A DNA stretch of 64,000 nucleotides, taken from the NCBI RefSeq assembly GCF_000814765.1, contig NZ_JWIC01000009.1, forward strand, positions 62,001-126,000, in the 5' to 3' direction. The notes under the pieces were generated by a model. It saw only the letters and a list, made by a program, of their open reading frames with translations. It was not told the origin of the DNA and did no database searches. Each line of letters begins with the position of its first letter. Position 1 is the first letter of the stretch. The DNA is from Pseudoalteromonas luteoviolacea (GTDB lineage: Bacteria; Pseudomonadota; Gammaproteobacteria; Enterobacterales; Alteromonadaceae). Below, in pieces: positions 9,051 to 17,314 of the stretch. Both the position numbers and the translations under genes were made by a program.

Positions 9051-9914
9051 GTGAAAACTAAAGTGATTAATAAACTAAAACTACCTCCATTTATGAGCGG
9101 TTCTGTTATTCAGCAATATCATGTCGCTGAAGAGGGGATGATGCACGCCTATAACCACGGTTACACACATTGGTATATTGATGGTGCTAATGAGCAAGAT
9201 GCGCCACGTAATTGGTCTGACGAACGTATTGAAAAATTACGCGAGAAAATGGCTGAGTTGAATGTGAAGCCTGTTTACCATGGCAATTTTAAAGCGCCTT
9301 TAGCGAGTGATGTGGTCGAAATTCGTAGAGCTGCGCAAAAGTTTCTGCGTGATGAGATTGATCTTGCGGCAAAGTTAGGTGCACCGTTGATTTTGCATGG
9401 TGGCGGTATTGTTGAGCCTAGATATGTAAAACAAGCACTGAGTGAGGCGTTAGATGGGTATGTCGAAACCGTTAGCGAAGCGAAAGCTTATGCAGATGAA
9501 GTGGGCTGTGAGTTGTGGCTAGAAAACTTATCTAACTATCAGAGGTTTCACCCTTTTTATTATGTGTTCACTAATATCCACCACTATCGCTATGTGTTAG
9601 ACCGTGTGCCTGGTGTGAAAATGTTATTTGACGTATGCCATGAGTCAGTAGGGGGTGGAGATCCGGTTGCTGTCTTCAACGAAATACACGATCGTGTTGC
9701 TGCCTTTTCATTCAGTGATACCGATGGTGAGCGTGACTCTCATTGGCCTCTCGGGATGGGAACCATTGACTTTCAAGGCTTAATTGATGCGGTGGTTAAA
9801 AATAACTGGGAAGGTCCAATTGCATTTGAAACACGCGATGTAGAGCCGACGGAAAATATCAATTATGTAAATGAGCTGTTTGAAAATTCTTCGTCATTAT
9901 CTGTCGCTGTCTAG
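9051..9914 (+). CDS. Sugar-phosphate isomerase/epimerase-like TIM-barrel protein (AP endonuclease 2 superfamily)
   Basis: 287 residues with a GTG start preceded by AAGGAAAG (9038-9045). Conserved metal-site elements are LILHGGG (~120), ELWLENL (~153, metal Glu), FDVCHESVGGGDP (~195, Asp and His), FSFSDTDGERDSHWPLGMGTIDF (~225-245) and AFETRD near the C-terminus (final metal Glu). This xylose-isomerase-like superfamily includes hydroxypyruvate isomerase, inosose dehydratase and epimerases, so the reaction cannot be named. Within this cluster it could isomerise or epimerise a hydroxyketo or amino-acid precursor. A 100-base AT-rich gap separates it from the RND permease. Confidence 0.8.
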   Translation: MKTKVINKLKLPPFMSGSVIQQYHVAEEGMMHAYNHGYTHWYIDGANEQDAPRNWSDERIEKLREKMAELNVKPVYHGNFKAPLASDVVEIRRAAQKFLRDEIDLAAKLGAPLILHGGGIVEPRYVKQALSEALDGYVETVSEAKAYADEVGCELWLENLSNYQRFHPFYYVFTNIHHYRYVLDRVPGVKMLFDVCHESVGGGDPVAVFNEIHDRVAAFSFSDTDGERDSHWPLGMGTIDFQGLIDAVVKNNWEGPIAFETRDVEPTENINYVNELFENSSSLSVAV

Positions 9915-9946
9915 CGCATTGAAGATTACCGAGTGAGTAATTGAAT

Positions 9947-9973
9947 GTTGTGTGCTCTAGCTGAGCACACAAC
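9947..9973 (+). other. Perfect 11-bp intercistronic hairpin
   Basis: GTTGTGTGCTC, a 5-base loop, then GAGCACACAAC. The stem is perfect but no U-tract follows, and the same-strand ATP-grasp gene starts 75 bases downstream. A dyad this perfect may be an operator or an mRNA stability or processing element splitting the cluster into two expression segments. Confidence 0.5.
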
Positions 9974-10047
9974 CGGCTATCCAAATTGACTGCCTGGCTT
10001 CGATATTTTTTAAGTGGCCAGAAGCATACATGTATTAAGGTCTGAAA

Positions 10048-11283
10048 ATGAAAGTACTTGTAATAGGTAACGTACGCCCTGGGCATAAAGCATTGGCGAA
10101 CATGGCACATCAAATCACCGTGATAATGAAGAAGTCGCAAAGTCATGCGCCTGATCTTAAGTTCCCCTATGAGAACTTGATCTTATTGGATGACGACGCA
10201 TCATTTGAGACGTATGTTGATGTTGCGATCGCACTGCACCAGCACACGAAGTTTGAGAGGATTGCGTGCTTTAATGATACCTATCAAGAAATTGCGTCTA
10301 TGGTTGCGAGTCGCCTTGAACTCCCTTATCCGCATTCTAGACAATTAGTTAAAACGCTAAACAATAAGTATTTGACTAGAGCGCGTTTGGCTGAGCAAGG
10401 GGTTGATGATACACCTCATCAATTGATTTATAGCAAGGCAGAGCTGAAAGACTTCTACGAGACACACTTTGCGCAATCTAACTTAGCCATGATAGTAAAG
10501 CCACTGGAGGCAAATGCGAGTCTTGGCGTGTTTAAAGTCAGCAATATTCATGAGCTAGAAGCTGCTGTTAGTAAACTCAATGAGCTTGAATTGGACTTTC
10601 CTATTATTGCAGAGGCATTTTTAACGGGGAAAGAATTTAGTGTTGAAGCCCTGTCAGAAGATAACCAGCATGTCGTGCTTGGGATCACAGAAAAAATTAA
10701 AGACGAAAATACGTTTATCGAATTAGGCCATATTTTTCCAGCAGCGTTACCGCAAGACACGCAAGCTGAAATCGAAACTTATATCTGCACCATGCTAGAC
10801 GCCCTTGGCGTGAATCAAGGCCCAAGCCATACAGAAATCATTCTCACAGAATCAGGGCCGAAAGTTGTGGAAACCCATGCCAGAGTAGGTGGCGATGGTA
10901 TTTTTACATTGATTGAGTTGGCAACAGGCATCGACATATATGATTGCGAAGCTAAGCAATCCTGCGGTGTTTCTGTTATACCCGATGTGCGTAACCAATT
11001 AGCTATTAAACAGCCTGCGGCCATTTTGTTTACAGGCATTGGCTTTGAGCAAACAGTGCTTTTAGCAGAAGTGAAAGGGCTCGAAGATGCACAGGCATTA
11101 GCAGGTATTTTTGATGTAAGTGTGATGAAAAAACCGGGTGATGTGCTCTCGCCGATGACAAGCAGTCGTGAACGCACGGCGTGTGCGATCAGTACAGGCG
11201 TGGATCAGACACAAGCTTTAGATAGGTGTAAAGCTGCACTTAACACGCTTTCGTTTGAGTTGTCTCATCAACCTACTTGGTAA
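10048..11283 (+). CDS. ATP-grasp ligase 3
   Basis: 411 residues. An N-terminal preATP-grasp domain with phosphoribosylglycinamide-synthetase-like layout is followed by the ATP-grasp core: MIVKPLEANASLGVFKV (ATP-binding Lys and loop), IIAEAFLTGKEFSVEAL (hinge), GPSHTEIIL and VVETHARVGGDGIF, where Glu-x-His-x-Arg takes the E-x-N-x-R metal position. The order resembles dipeptide-forming ATP-grasp enzymes of the BacD type. It directly precedes the MFS exporter gene, a common arrangement in small peptide antibiotic clusters. TAAGG at 10036-10040 is a weak ribosome site for the ATG at 10048. Confidence 0.85.
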   Translation: MKVLVIGNVRPGHKALANMAHQITVIMKKSQSHAPDLKFPYENLILLDDDASFETYVDVAIALHQHTKFERIACFNDTYQEIASMVASRLELPYPHSRQLVKTLNNKYLTRARLAEQGVDDTPHQLIYSKAELKDFYETHFAQSNLAMIVKPLEANASLGVFKVSNIHELEAAVSKLNELELDFPIIAEAFLTGKEFSVEALSEDNQHVVLGITEKIKDENTFIELGHIFPAALPQDTQAEIETYICTMLDALGVNQGPSHTEIILTESGPKVVETHARVGGDGIFTLIELATGIDIYDCEAKQSCGVSVIPDVRNQLAIKQPAAILFTGIGFEQTVLLAEVKGLEDAQALAGIFDVSVMKKPGDVLSPMTSSRERTACAISTGVDQTQALDRCKAALNTLSFELSHQPTW

Positions 11284-11289
11284 TTGATT

Positions 11290-12489
11290 ATGCCTTGGAT
11301 TGTATTTAGTGAATTCTCAATCAATGTTGCAAGGGGGTTATTCACGCTTGCACTCGGCATGATGCTTTATCAGGCAACAGACAGTTTGTGGTCTTTTGCA
11401 TTTGTATACGCCAGCGAATTTTTTATTGGGCTGTTTGTTCAAGGCTATGCAGGCACCTGCGTCGACAAGCATGGTGCTAAAAAAGTGTTACTTGGAGCGG
11501 CACTGGTCAATGTACTCATTTTATGTGTGCCGATCATATTAGGCGCACAAGGCAATGCCCAGTTAATTATGTTTGTTGCTTTCGCGCTAAACATGATCAG
11601 GCCGTTTTTGAGGGCGGCTATTTTTGCGCTTATTCCCATGCTAGGCAGTGACGACAAACTTGAAAAAATCAATGCATATACCTCCATGGCATTACAGTGT
11701 GGCCAAATTATAGGCATGGCTTTAGCCAGTATATTGCTCGAGTTTGCCTCGTCATTTTGGGTGTTGTTTACCGTTTTTTCGGGTTATACATGTGCATTTG
11801 TTTTTTATGTACTCACAGTATGGGTCATAAAATCTAATCAGGTGAAGATGGATAAGGAGAAGCCTAATCCAGGTTCTTGGAAAGAGGTTGGTACGTATCT
11901 TCAAGGTGATAAAAACAGAATATTCACGTTTGTTTTCCCAAGCATAGATTATGCGTCTTTAGCGCTATTCAATCTGTTGCTGGCGCCCGCAGTGAAACAC
12001 AACTTTAATGATTTGGCACGGTGGTTGTCCTTTATTGACGGTGCTTTTGCGCTGGGTGCAATTATCGGGGGCGTTGTTGCGTCGAAAATTAAGCTAAATG
12101 ATAAAAACCGCTTTGAAGTGAGTCTGTTGCTGATGTTGGTATGCGCGCTCATTTTTGTTGGCTATGCGTTTGACGCATCAGGGTGGATCATTTTGCCAGT
12201 TACTTTTGTGTATGGCGTTCTCATTACGGTGTCAACTGTGTCGTGGATAGCTGCTCAGCAAAGATGCACGAAGCCTGAGATTAAAGGTCGATTGGCATCG
12301 GTACGCTATATTAGCAACGCGAGTTTTTCTGCTGTCGCTGCGTTTCTTATTTCGTATTTTAATGACTTCAGTTTTTATACCGCGAGTGTTGCTGCTGCAG
12401 GTTTAATGGTGATGTGTTTTATTTTGGCCGTTTTACTCAAAACGGATAATTATCAAGGGATTTTTTTAAGGTCCAAAAGTAGTGCCTAA
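11290..12489 (+). CDS. MFS transporter, probable exporter
   Basis: About 399 residues and some 12 membrane helices, with no large soluble domain. The loop between helices 2 and 3 carries GTCVDKHGAKKVLLG, a version of the MFS motif A (G-x-x-x-D-x-x-G-x-K/R). The ATG at 11290 is preferred to the in-frame TTG at 11284. It begins 6 bases after the third ATP-grasp gene and ends 12 bases before the flavin reductase, so it belongs to the same operon. It resembles drug:H+ antiporters and is most simply the exporter of the cluster product; an import role cannot be excluded. Confidence 0.85.
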   Translation: MPWIVFSEFSINVARGLFTLALGMMLYQATDSLWSFAFVYASEFFIGLFVQGYAGTCVDKHGAKKVLLGAALVNVLILCVPIILGAQGNAQLIMFVAFALNMIRPFLRAAIFALIPMLGSDDKLEKINAYTSMALQCGQIIGMALASILLEFASSFWVLFTVFSGYTCAFVFYVLTVWVIKSNQVKMDKEKPNPGSWKEVGTYLQGDKNRIFTFVFPSIDYASLALFNLLLAPAVKHNFNDLARWLSFIDGAFALGAIIGGVVASKIKLNDKNRFEVSLLLMLVCALIFVGYAFDASGWIILPVTFVYGVLITVSTVSWIAAQQRCTKPEIKGRLASVRYISNASFSAVAAFLISYFNDFSFYTASVAAAGLMVMCFILAVLLKTDNYQGIFLRSKSSA

Positions 12490-12501
12490 GGATGTGTAAA
12501 T

Positions 12502-13191
12502 ATGAGTTACGTTAATTGTCAGCTAGACACAGTTACAAAGCTAAATGATTCAGTGTATCGGATTGTGATGACGCCGCAAGAAAATGTTGAGTACAAGCCG
12601 GGACAGTATTTGAAACTGGGGGTTAAAGATAAAGAGATCCCTTTTTCAATCACGTCGTCACCCAATGTGAAAAATATAGAAATACACGTGGGTGGCTGTA
12701 AGGTGACAAAAGCAATTCCCGATGCGGTTGCCCATCTCATGAAACACAAGGATGTGAAAGCCAAAATAGGTTTAGGAAATGCTTATTTTAAGCAGAGTGG
12801 CCGTCCAGTCATTTTGTTTGCAGCGGGCACCGGGTTTGGATATATCAAATCAATCATTACGCACTTACAAGAACTTGATTATCAAAAAGACGTGTATTTG
12901 TATTGGGGCGTTCGCAGTGCTGAAGACTTCTATGAATATGATCAGCTTTGTGCATGGGCACAGGAAAATACGCAGGTTAATTTTATTCCGGTCGTAAAAG
13001 AAGACCATGAGTCGTGGGAAGGTCGTACCGGGAGCTTGGTCGATAATATCTTGTGTGATTTTGATGACTTCTCTGAGTTTGATATTTACCTTGCTGGGCG
13101 CTTTGATTTAATGCCCTCAACACGGGCTGCTTTTATTGACAAAGGAGCGTGCTTAGAACACATGTACTCTGACGCGTTCGACTATATATAA
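12502..13191 (+). CDS. NAD(P)H-flavin reductase, Fre/LuxG type
   Basis: 229 residues, the usual length of Fre and LuxG. The flavin-binding barrel has YKPGQYLKLGVKDKEIPFSI, corresponding to the RPFS flavin motif with Ile in place of Arg. The NAD half has LFAAGTGFGYIKS and LYWGVRSAEDFYE, and the C-terminus YLAGRFDLMPSTRAAF matches the Fre ending. Such enzymes hand free FMNH2 to two-component monooxygenases, so it is the natural partner of the SsuD-like enzyme at 4113. AAGGA at 12488-12492 precedes the start. The 2Fe-2S reductase follows almost immediately. Confidence 0.85.
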   Translation: MSYVNCQLDTVTKLNDSVYRIVMTPQENVEYKPGQYLKLGVKDKEIPFSITSSPNVKNIEIHVGGCKVTKAIPDAVAHLMKHKDVKAKIGLGNAYFKQSGRPVILFAAGTGFGYIKSIITHLQELDYQKDVYLYWGVRSAEDFYEYDQLCAWAQENTQVNFIPVVKEDHESWEGRTGSLVDNILCDFDDFSEFDIYLAGRFDLMPSTRAAFIDKGACLEHMYSDAFDYI

Positions 13192-13204
13192 TGTGGAGCG
13201 AATA

Positions 13205-14224
13205 ATGAAAGTTGAAGTGATTGCAGAAAGCAGAGAGACCGACAGTGCGAAAACCATTCGCTTTCGCACGACAGGTACTCACCGGATGTCATATTTGCCG
13301 GGCCAATACTGTTCAATACAAGTTGAAATAGAAGGCAAGTTGTACAAGCGGTGCTATTCCTTTTCAAGTACACCGAGGGCGGATGAAACTTTTGATATTA
13401 CTGTAAAGAAGGTCTCATCAGGCACGGTGTCTAAGTACTTAGTTGATACGCCATTAGTCGGCCAGACATTCGAGGTGTCAGAGGCTTTTGGTGAATTCAA
13501 TGAATTGAAGTTGATGAATGCGTCATCGATTGTGTTCATTGCAGCAGGCAGCGGGATCACACCGGTATATTCAATGCTAAATAGCTTGAGTATCAATAGA
13601 GCACTCCCCATCACACTTCTTTACTACAACCGTAACCGACAAGAAGTGATATTTTATGAGCAACTCAAAGCGCTTGAGCGTGACTATGAGAATGTGACGA
13701 TCCACTTATTCAGCTCAGAGCTGCCTGATTGTGATATGCATCATGAAAAACTCAGCCCGATGAGCCTCAAACGCTTATGTCCGGATATTAAATCTAGTCA
13801 GATTGCGATTTGTGGGCCCGCCGGGTTTATGGATAGTGCACAGCGTTTTGCTTCTAAACTTGGGGTGGACGAGTCGGTTATCTATCGGGAATCATTTACG
13901 AATCAACTGCTGACATCAAAGTCAGATGTCGATTATGCAAAAGATGGATTAATTGAGATCCAGTTTTCATGCGCTAAAAAGTCTGTCAAAGCGAGTAAAG
14001 GCGCGCTATTACTAGATGTTATTCGCGAGAGCAACATGTCCGTTAGCAGTGAATGTTGTGTTGGCTCATGCGGTATTTGCAAAATCAAGTTGAAAAAAGG
14101 CAGTGTCAAAATGAATCACATTGGTGGCCTTAATCCGATTGATGAAAATAATAACTATATTTTGGCATGTTGTTCGCAGCTCACCGGGGATCTTGTCGTC
14201 GATTTGGAGGGAACCACAAATTAA
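13205..14224 (+). CDS. FAD/NAD(P)H and 2Fe-2S ferredoxin-type oxidoreductase
   Basis: About 339 residues. Domain order is an FAD-binding barrel (YLPGQYCSIQVEI; KRCYSFSSTP is the RxYS flavin motif), an NAD domain (FIAAGSGITPVYSML; ICGPAGFMDSAQ) and a C-terminal plant-type ferredoxin with ECCVGSCGICK plus LACC, giving the C-x4-C-x2-C...C ligands. This layout is shared by Hcr and by reductases of Rieske and carnitine-type oxygenases. It normally passes electrons to a metalloenzyme, but no such partner is visible in the window. The ATG at 13205 follows GGAG at 13195-13198; the GTG at 13193 is less likely. Confidence 0.85.
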   Translation: MKVEVIAESRETDSAKTIRFRTTGTHRMSYLPGQYCSIQVEIEGKLYKRCYSFSSTPRADETFDITVKKVSSGTVSKYLVDTPLVGQTFEVSEAFGEFNELKLMNASSIVFIAAGSGITPVYSMLNSLSINRALPITLLYYNRNRQEVIFYEQLKALERDYENVTIHLFSSELPDCDMHHEKLSPMSLKRLCPDIKSSQIAICGPAGFMDSAQRFASKLGVDESVIYRESFTNQLLTSKSDVDYAKDGLIEIQFSCAKKSVKASKGALLLDVIRESNMSVSSECCVGSCGICKIKLKKGSVKMNHIGGLNPIDENNNYILACCSQLTGDLVVDLEGTTN

Positions 14225-14286
14225 CATGCAGCACCTGCTTAATGAACAGGATATAAAACTGATAACCGATACTTTCTAGGAGATAA

Positions 14287-14433
14287 ATGCGAGTTAAAAG
14301 CGCAGTGTTTTATCTTTGCGGTAAGTTTTATAGTAAACTCTATAACTTGATCTTGTGGTACTGCTGCTATACATCTGGCTTTGGTACCCAATGCTTTATG
14401 AAAAAGAGCGTGAGTTTTTACAAAGTAAATTAA
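14287..14433 (+). CDS. Possible small ORF, 48 residues, Cys/Tyr/Lys-rich
   Basis: An ATG at 14287 sits 3 bases after AGGAGA (14278-14283) and opens a 48-residue frame ending at the TAA at 14431. The peptide starts MRVKSAVFYLCGKF and contains CCY and QCFMKK segments. It follows the biosynthetic cluster by 62 bases, so a precursor peptide is conceivable. Against it, a promoter-like sequence for the next gene (14346-14373) lies inside the frame and the peptide matches no family I recognise. Confidence 0.25.
   Translation: MRVKSAVFYLCGKFYSKLYNLILWYCCYTSGFGTQCFMKKSVSFYKVN
14346..14373 (+). promoter_or_regulatory. Probable extended -10 promoter of rbgA/ylqF
   Basis: CTTGAT (14346-14351), a 16-base spacer, then TGC-TATACA (-10 hexamer at 14368-14373), matching the extended -10 pattern TGnTATAAT. 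It is about 75 bases upstream of the GTPase start. Confidence 0.45.
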
Positions 14434-14448
14434 ATACAGGTGGTTATA

Positions 14449-15393
14449 ATGGGAATACAGTGGTTTCCTGGTCATATGAATAAGGCGCGCAATGAGATCA
14501 AAGAGATCATGCCGCAGATGGATGTCATTATTGAAGTACTGGATGCGCGTATTCCGTATAGCAGTGAAAACCCAATGGTTGGTCAATTGCGTGGTGATAA
14601 GCCGGTCATCAAAATATTAAACAAAGCGGACTTAGCAGATCCCGAGATGACCAAAGTTTGGATGGCGTATTTTGAGCAAGAAGAGGGGGTGAAAACCTTA
14701 GCGTTTGGTCATGATAAAGCGGCTGAAGTGCATCGTATAAATGCACTATGTAAAAAGTTAGCGCCGCATAAAGTCGGTCAAGATAAGCAGTTAAAAGCCA
14801 TGATCATGGGTATTCCTAACGTTGGTAAATCAACACTTATCAATATATTGGCAGGCCGCATTGTCGCAAAGACGGGCAATGAGCCTGCGGTTACCAAGGC
14901 GCAGCAACGTATTCGCCTAGATGACGGTATTATGCTGTATGACACGCCGGGCATGTTATGGCCAAAAGTTGAAAATGAAAACTCGGGCTATCGCTTAGCC
15001 GCAACGGGGGCTATCCGTGATACCGCCATTAACTATGAAGAAGTGGCGAGCTACACAGCAGAATACTTGCTAAAGGCCTATCCTGAGTTGCTGAAAAGTC
15101 GTTATAAAATTGATGAGTTGCCGGACTGTGATTGGACATTCATTGAGATGGCTGGGCGCAAGCGAGGCTGTATCCGTGGTGGCAATCAAGTGGATACCCA
15201 TAAGATGTCAGAGATCCTCATCAATGAGTTACGCGATGCTGTACTTGGCCATGTAACCATGGAAACGCCGCAAATGCGTGAAGAAGAAGAGCAAATGGTT
15301 GCTGAGATCCGCGCAGCAGCAGAGGCGAAAAAAGCGGCTCGCGAAGAAGAAAAGCGCCAACGTCGCGCTCGCGCAAGAAAGAATCGCCGCTAA
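14449..15393 (+). CDS. rbgA: Circularly permuted GTPase RbgA/YlqF, ribosome assembly
   Basis: About 314 residues. The G motifs are in permuted order: G4 (LNKADLAD, ~residue 60) comes before G1 (GIPNVGKST, ~125) and G3 (YDTPGMLWP, ~170). The N-terminus IQWFPGHMNKAR is diagnostic of the YlqF family, which in Bacillus completes the large ribosomal subunit. The extreme C-terminus is very basic and Ala/Arg/Glu-rich (AKKAAREEEKRQRRARARK), a likely rRNA-binding tail. The ATG at 14449 follows AGGTGG at 14438-14443. It converges on the diguanylate cyclase with a gap of 4 bases. It is not related to the biosynthetic block upstream. Confidence 0.93.
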   Translation: MGIQWFPGHMNKARNEIKEIMPQMDVIIEVLDARIPYSSENPMVGQLRGDKPVIKILNKADLADPEMTKVWMAYFEQEEGVKTLAFGHDKAAEVHRINALCKKLAPHKVGQDKQLKAMIMGIPNVGKSTLINILAGRIVAKTGNEPAVTKAQQRIRLDDGIMLYDTPGMLWPKVENENSGYRLAATGAIRDTAINYEEVASYTAEYLLKAYPELLKSRYKIDELPDCDWTFIEMAGRKRGCIRGGNQVDTHKMSEILINELRDAVLGHVTMETPQMREEEEQMVAEIRAAAEAKKAAREEEKRQRRARARKNRR

Positions 15394-15397
15394 TCTA

Positions 15398-16807
15398 TTA
15401 AGCGGCTTGTGCAAGCACTGAGCGATTGCGTCCAGTGCTTTTAGCGCGGTATAAAGCAGCGTCAGCACGCTTTAACAGCCCGTCCTCTGATTCATCGATA
15501 TGATATTGTGCAAGACCAATACTGGCTGTGACTTTGACGTCACATACACTGGCATTGAGCGCTTGGTGGATCTGCTCTGCCAGTTCATGGCCTTGATTGA
15601 GCTCTGTTTTGGGGAGCAAAATCACAAACTCTTCGCCACCCCAACGACATACTGAACCGTGATTTTTGACGACTGATTTACAAATATGGGCAACGTGCTT
15701 TAGGACTTTGTCACCGATCAAGTGTCCGTGTTTGTCATTCACTTGCTTGAAGTGGTCAATGTCTAACATCATCATAACCAGCGGCTTGAATTGGTTGCGC
15801 GCTTTTTGCAGCTCAGATTGCAGCCTAGGCTCAAATGCTTGTCGATTGTAGGTATTTGTCAGCTTATCAAACGTCGCCATCTTTTCGAGTCGTTTCTGAT
15901 AATGGTTAAAGGTGAGCTGAGCGCTAAACAAGATGACGCCAGTGATCACAACACCCATCAACAAATTAATATAGAGGCTTTCCGATAGAGAGTTATTTTG
16001 GTCAAGTGATTGCTCAACAATGAGATACCAGCCGAAGTGGGCCAAATAGCGAGAGTTAATAAATAAAGTTTTATCGTCTTGCTCTAAGCGTAATTTATAG
16101 GTTTGGTTGTCTAGTAATTTAGTGCCATGTTGACCAAACTTGTCGCTCAACGAATAGTCTGTGAAGGTTGCATCGTTATAAAACAATAAGCGGCCCTTAT
16201 GATCAATAAAATAGACTTTACGGTTGTAAGTATGTTGGTACTTATCAATGAGACGCTTTAAGTGATCCAGTTTAATGCCTACGCCCGTGATCCCTTTCAC
16301 CTGATTATTAACCATGATTTTATGATTTACAAAGATGGTTGCTTGGTGGTCATCTCTGGGGTCTAAATCGACATTGAGTGTATAAAGGGCGTCGTTGTCC
16401 ATAGTGTCTTGATACCAAGTGTCCTGTTGGCTTAACGTGGTGGTATTACCATCATAGCGATAATAGGCTTTGTCATGACTGGTCGTGAGGAAACTGGTGA
16501 CTGCGTCAAAATCACTGCGAGTCTGCCTTAGATATTCAAATAAGAAGGTGGTGTCTTTTTGTGGCGTTGTCAGCCAATGGTGTAAAAACGTATTATTGGC
16601 CATTTGTGATGAGATAATAATGGGGGCTTGCAGCTGTTTTTGTAAGTCTGTATGGATCAGGTGACTGGTCAGTGGCAGTGCGTCGTTTTCAATGCCGCGA
16701 AATAACGATTGCTTAGCAATGATTAAACTAAACCAGCTGGTAAAGATAAAGCCGGTTAAAAGGAGTACCGTTAAGATGAAGTTGTAGCGGTAGCGTGTCT
16801 TAGTCAT
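15398..16807 (-). CDS. Membrane diguanylate cyclase with periplasmic Cache-like sensor
   Basis: About 469 residues from the ATG at 16807; a TTG at 16837 is also in frame. TM1 is at ~8-28 and TM2 at ~280-300, enclosing a ~250-residue periplasmic sensor of the dCache type (for example GITGVGIKLDHLKRLI). The C-terminal GGDEF domain has an intact CRWGGEEFVILLPKT active site and the upstream DIDHFKQVNDKHGHLIGD. The inhibitory I-site is missing: KNHG stands where RxxD is expected, so product inhibition may be weak. It should make c-di-GMP in response to an external small molecule. The small RNA array lies just upstream of it. Confidence 0.92.
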   Translation of the reverse strand: MTKTRYRYNFILTVLLLTGFIFTSWFSLIIAKQSLFRGIENDALPLTSHLIHTDLQKQLQAPIIISSQMANNTFLHHWLTTPQKDTTFLFEYLRQTRSDFDAVTSFLTTSHDKAYYRYDGNTTTLSQQDTWYQDTMDNDALYTLNVDLDPRDDHQATIFVNHKIMVNNQVKGITGVGIKLDHLKRLIDKYQHTYNRKVYFIDHKGRLLFYNDATFTDYSLSDKFGQHGTKLLDNQTYKLRLEQDDKTLFINSRYLAHFGWYLIVEQSLDQNNSLSESLYINLLMGVVITGVILFSAQLTFNHYQKRLEKMATFDKLTNTYNRQAFEPRLQSELQKARNQFKPLVMMMLDIDHFKQVNDKHGHLIGDKVLKHVAHICKSVVKNHGSVCRWGGEEFVILLPKTELNQGHELAEQIHQALNASVCDVKVTASIGLAQYHIDESEDGLLKRADAALYRAKSTGRNRSVLAQAA

Positions 16808-16902
16808 TACAGCAGCGTTTAGATTAAATAGGTACAAAATTCTAACAGTGGGTATTGGTACAGACTATTACACTAGATTACAGCTGCTTTATTTCACGCA
16901 AT

Positions 16903-17120
16903 AAAAAAGGCCCTGTCAGGGCCTTTTAGGTTCATATCTACCGTCACCGATATGAGCAATGTAGCAAGTAAAATAGTAAGTTGGTTGTTAGTGAATCGCG
17001 TTAAGGGGCGTTAATGTTCATCACTGACAACCAGAAGCTGTTTGCGTGCGCCACACGTGTTTCGGGGTCGAGAAACAAAATCTGAGTACGTCAACAAAGT
17101 GTGTATATCCGTCTTTGTTG
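16903..17120 (-). ncRNA. Fur-controlled RyhB-like small RNA, unit 1
   Basis: About 218 nt, transcribed leftwards. The predicted start (~17120) opens a hairpin CAACAAAG/CTTTGTTG. Next come a GTTTC/GAAAC hairpin with a GACCC loop, a hairpin with loop CGCCCC (plus-strand 17005-17010), the single-stranded core ACATTGCTCA (plus-strand 16953-16962), a TCATATC/GATATGA hairpin with a GACGG loop, and a terminator (GGCCCTGACAGGGCC plus six T, 16903-16923). The core equals ten bases of the target-pairing region of enterobacterial RyhB. RyhB represses iron-using genes when Fur is iron-free. No ORF accounts for the conservation seen with units 2 and 3. Confidence 0.82.
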
Positions 17121-17178
17121 AGATTGATTATCAATTAGATCTGGGTGAGTGTCAACACTTATTTGAAAATAATTCTCA
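17119..17178 (-). promoter_or_regulatory. sigma70 promoter with two Fur boxes, sRNA unit 1
   Basis: On the minus strand, -35 TTGACA (17155-17150), a 17-base spacer and -10 GATAAT (17132-17127). One Fur box, TGAGAATTATTTTCA, lies upstream of -35 (17164-17178), and a second, TGATAATCAATCTCA, covers the -10 and start (17119-17133). Both fit the 7-1-7 pattern TGATAATnATTATCA with few mismatches. Confidence 0.85.
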
Positions 17179-17314
17179 TTTAGTTTTGTTGGTGAGTTTT
17201 GCCGTGATTCACGTGCATTGATGTCGGTGATATAACGGGTGTATAGCATTAGTTTGTAAATATGTATTGTGCGGGAATGTGGCTAAAAAAGAGCGATGGT
17301 GAGTCGAGAGCAAT

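Noticed and set aside
1..14224. Siderophore cluster
   Set aside because: There is no IucA/IucC-type synthetase, no NRPS, no TonB receptor and no Fur box in the block; the Fur boxes belong to the small RNAs 3 kb away.
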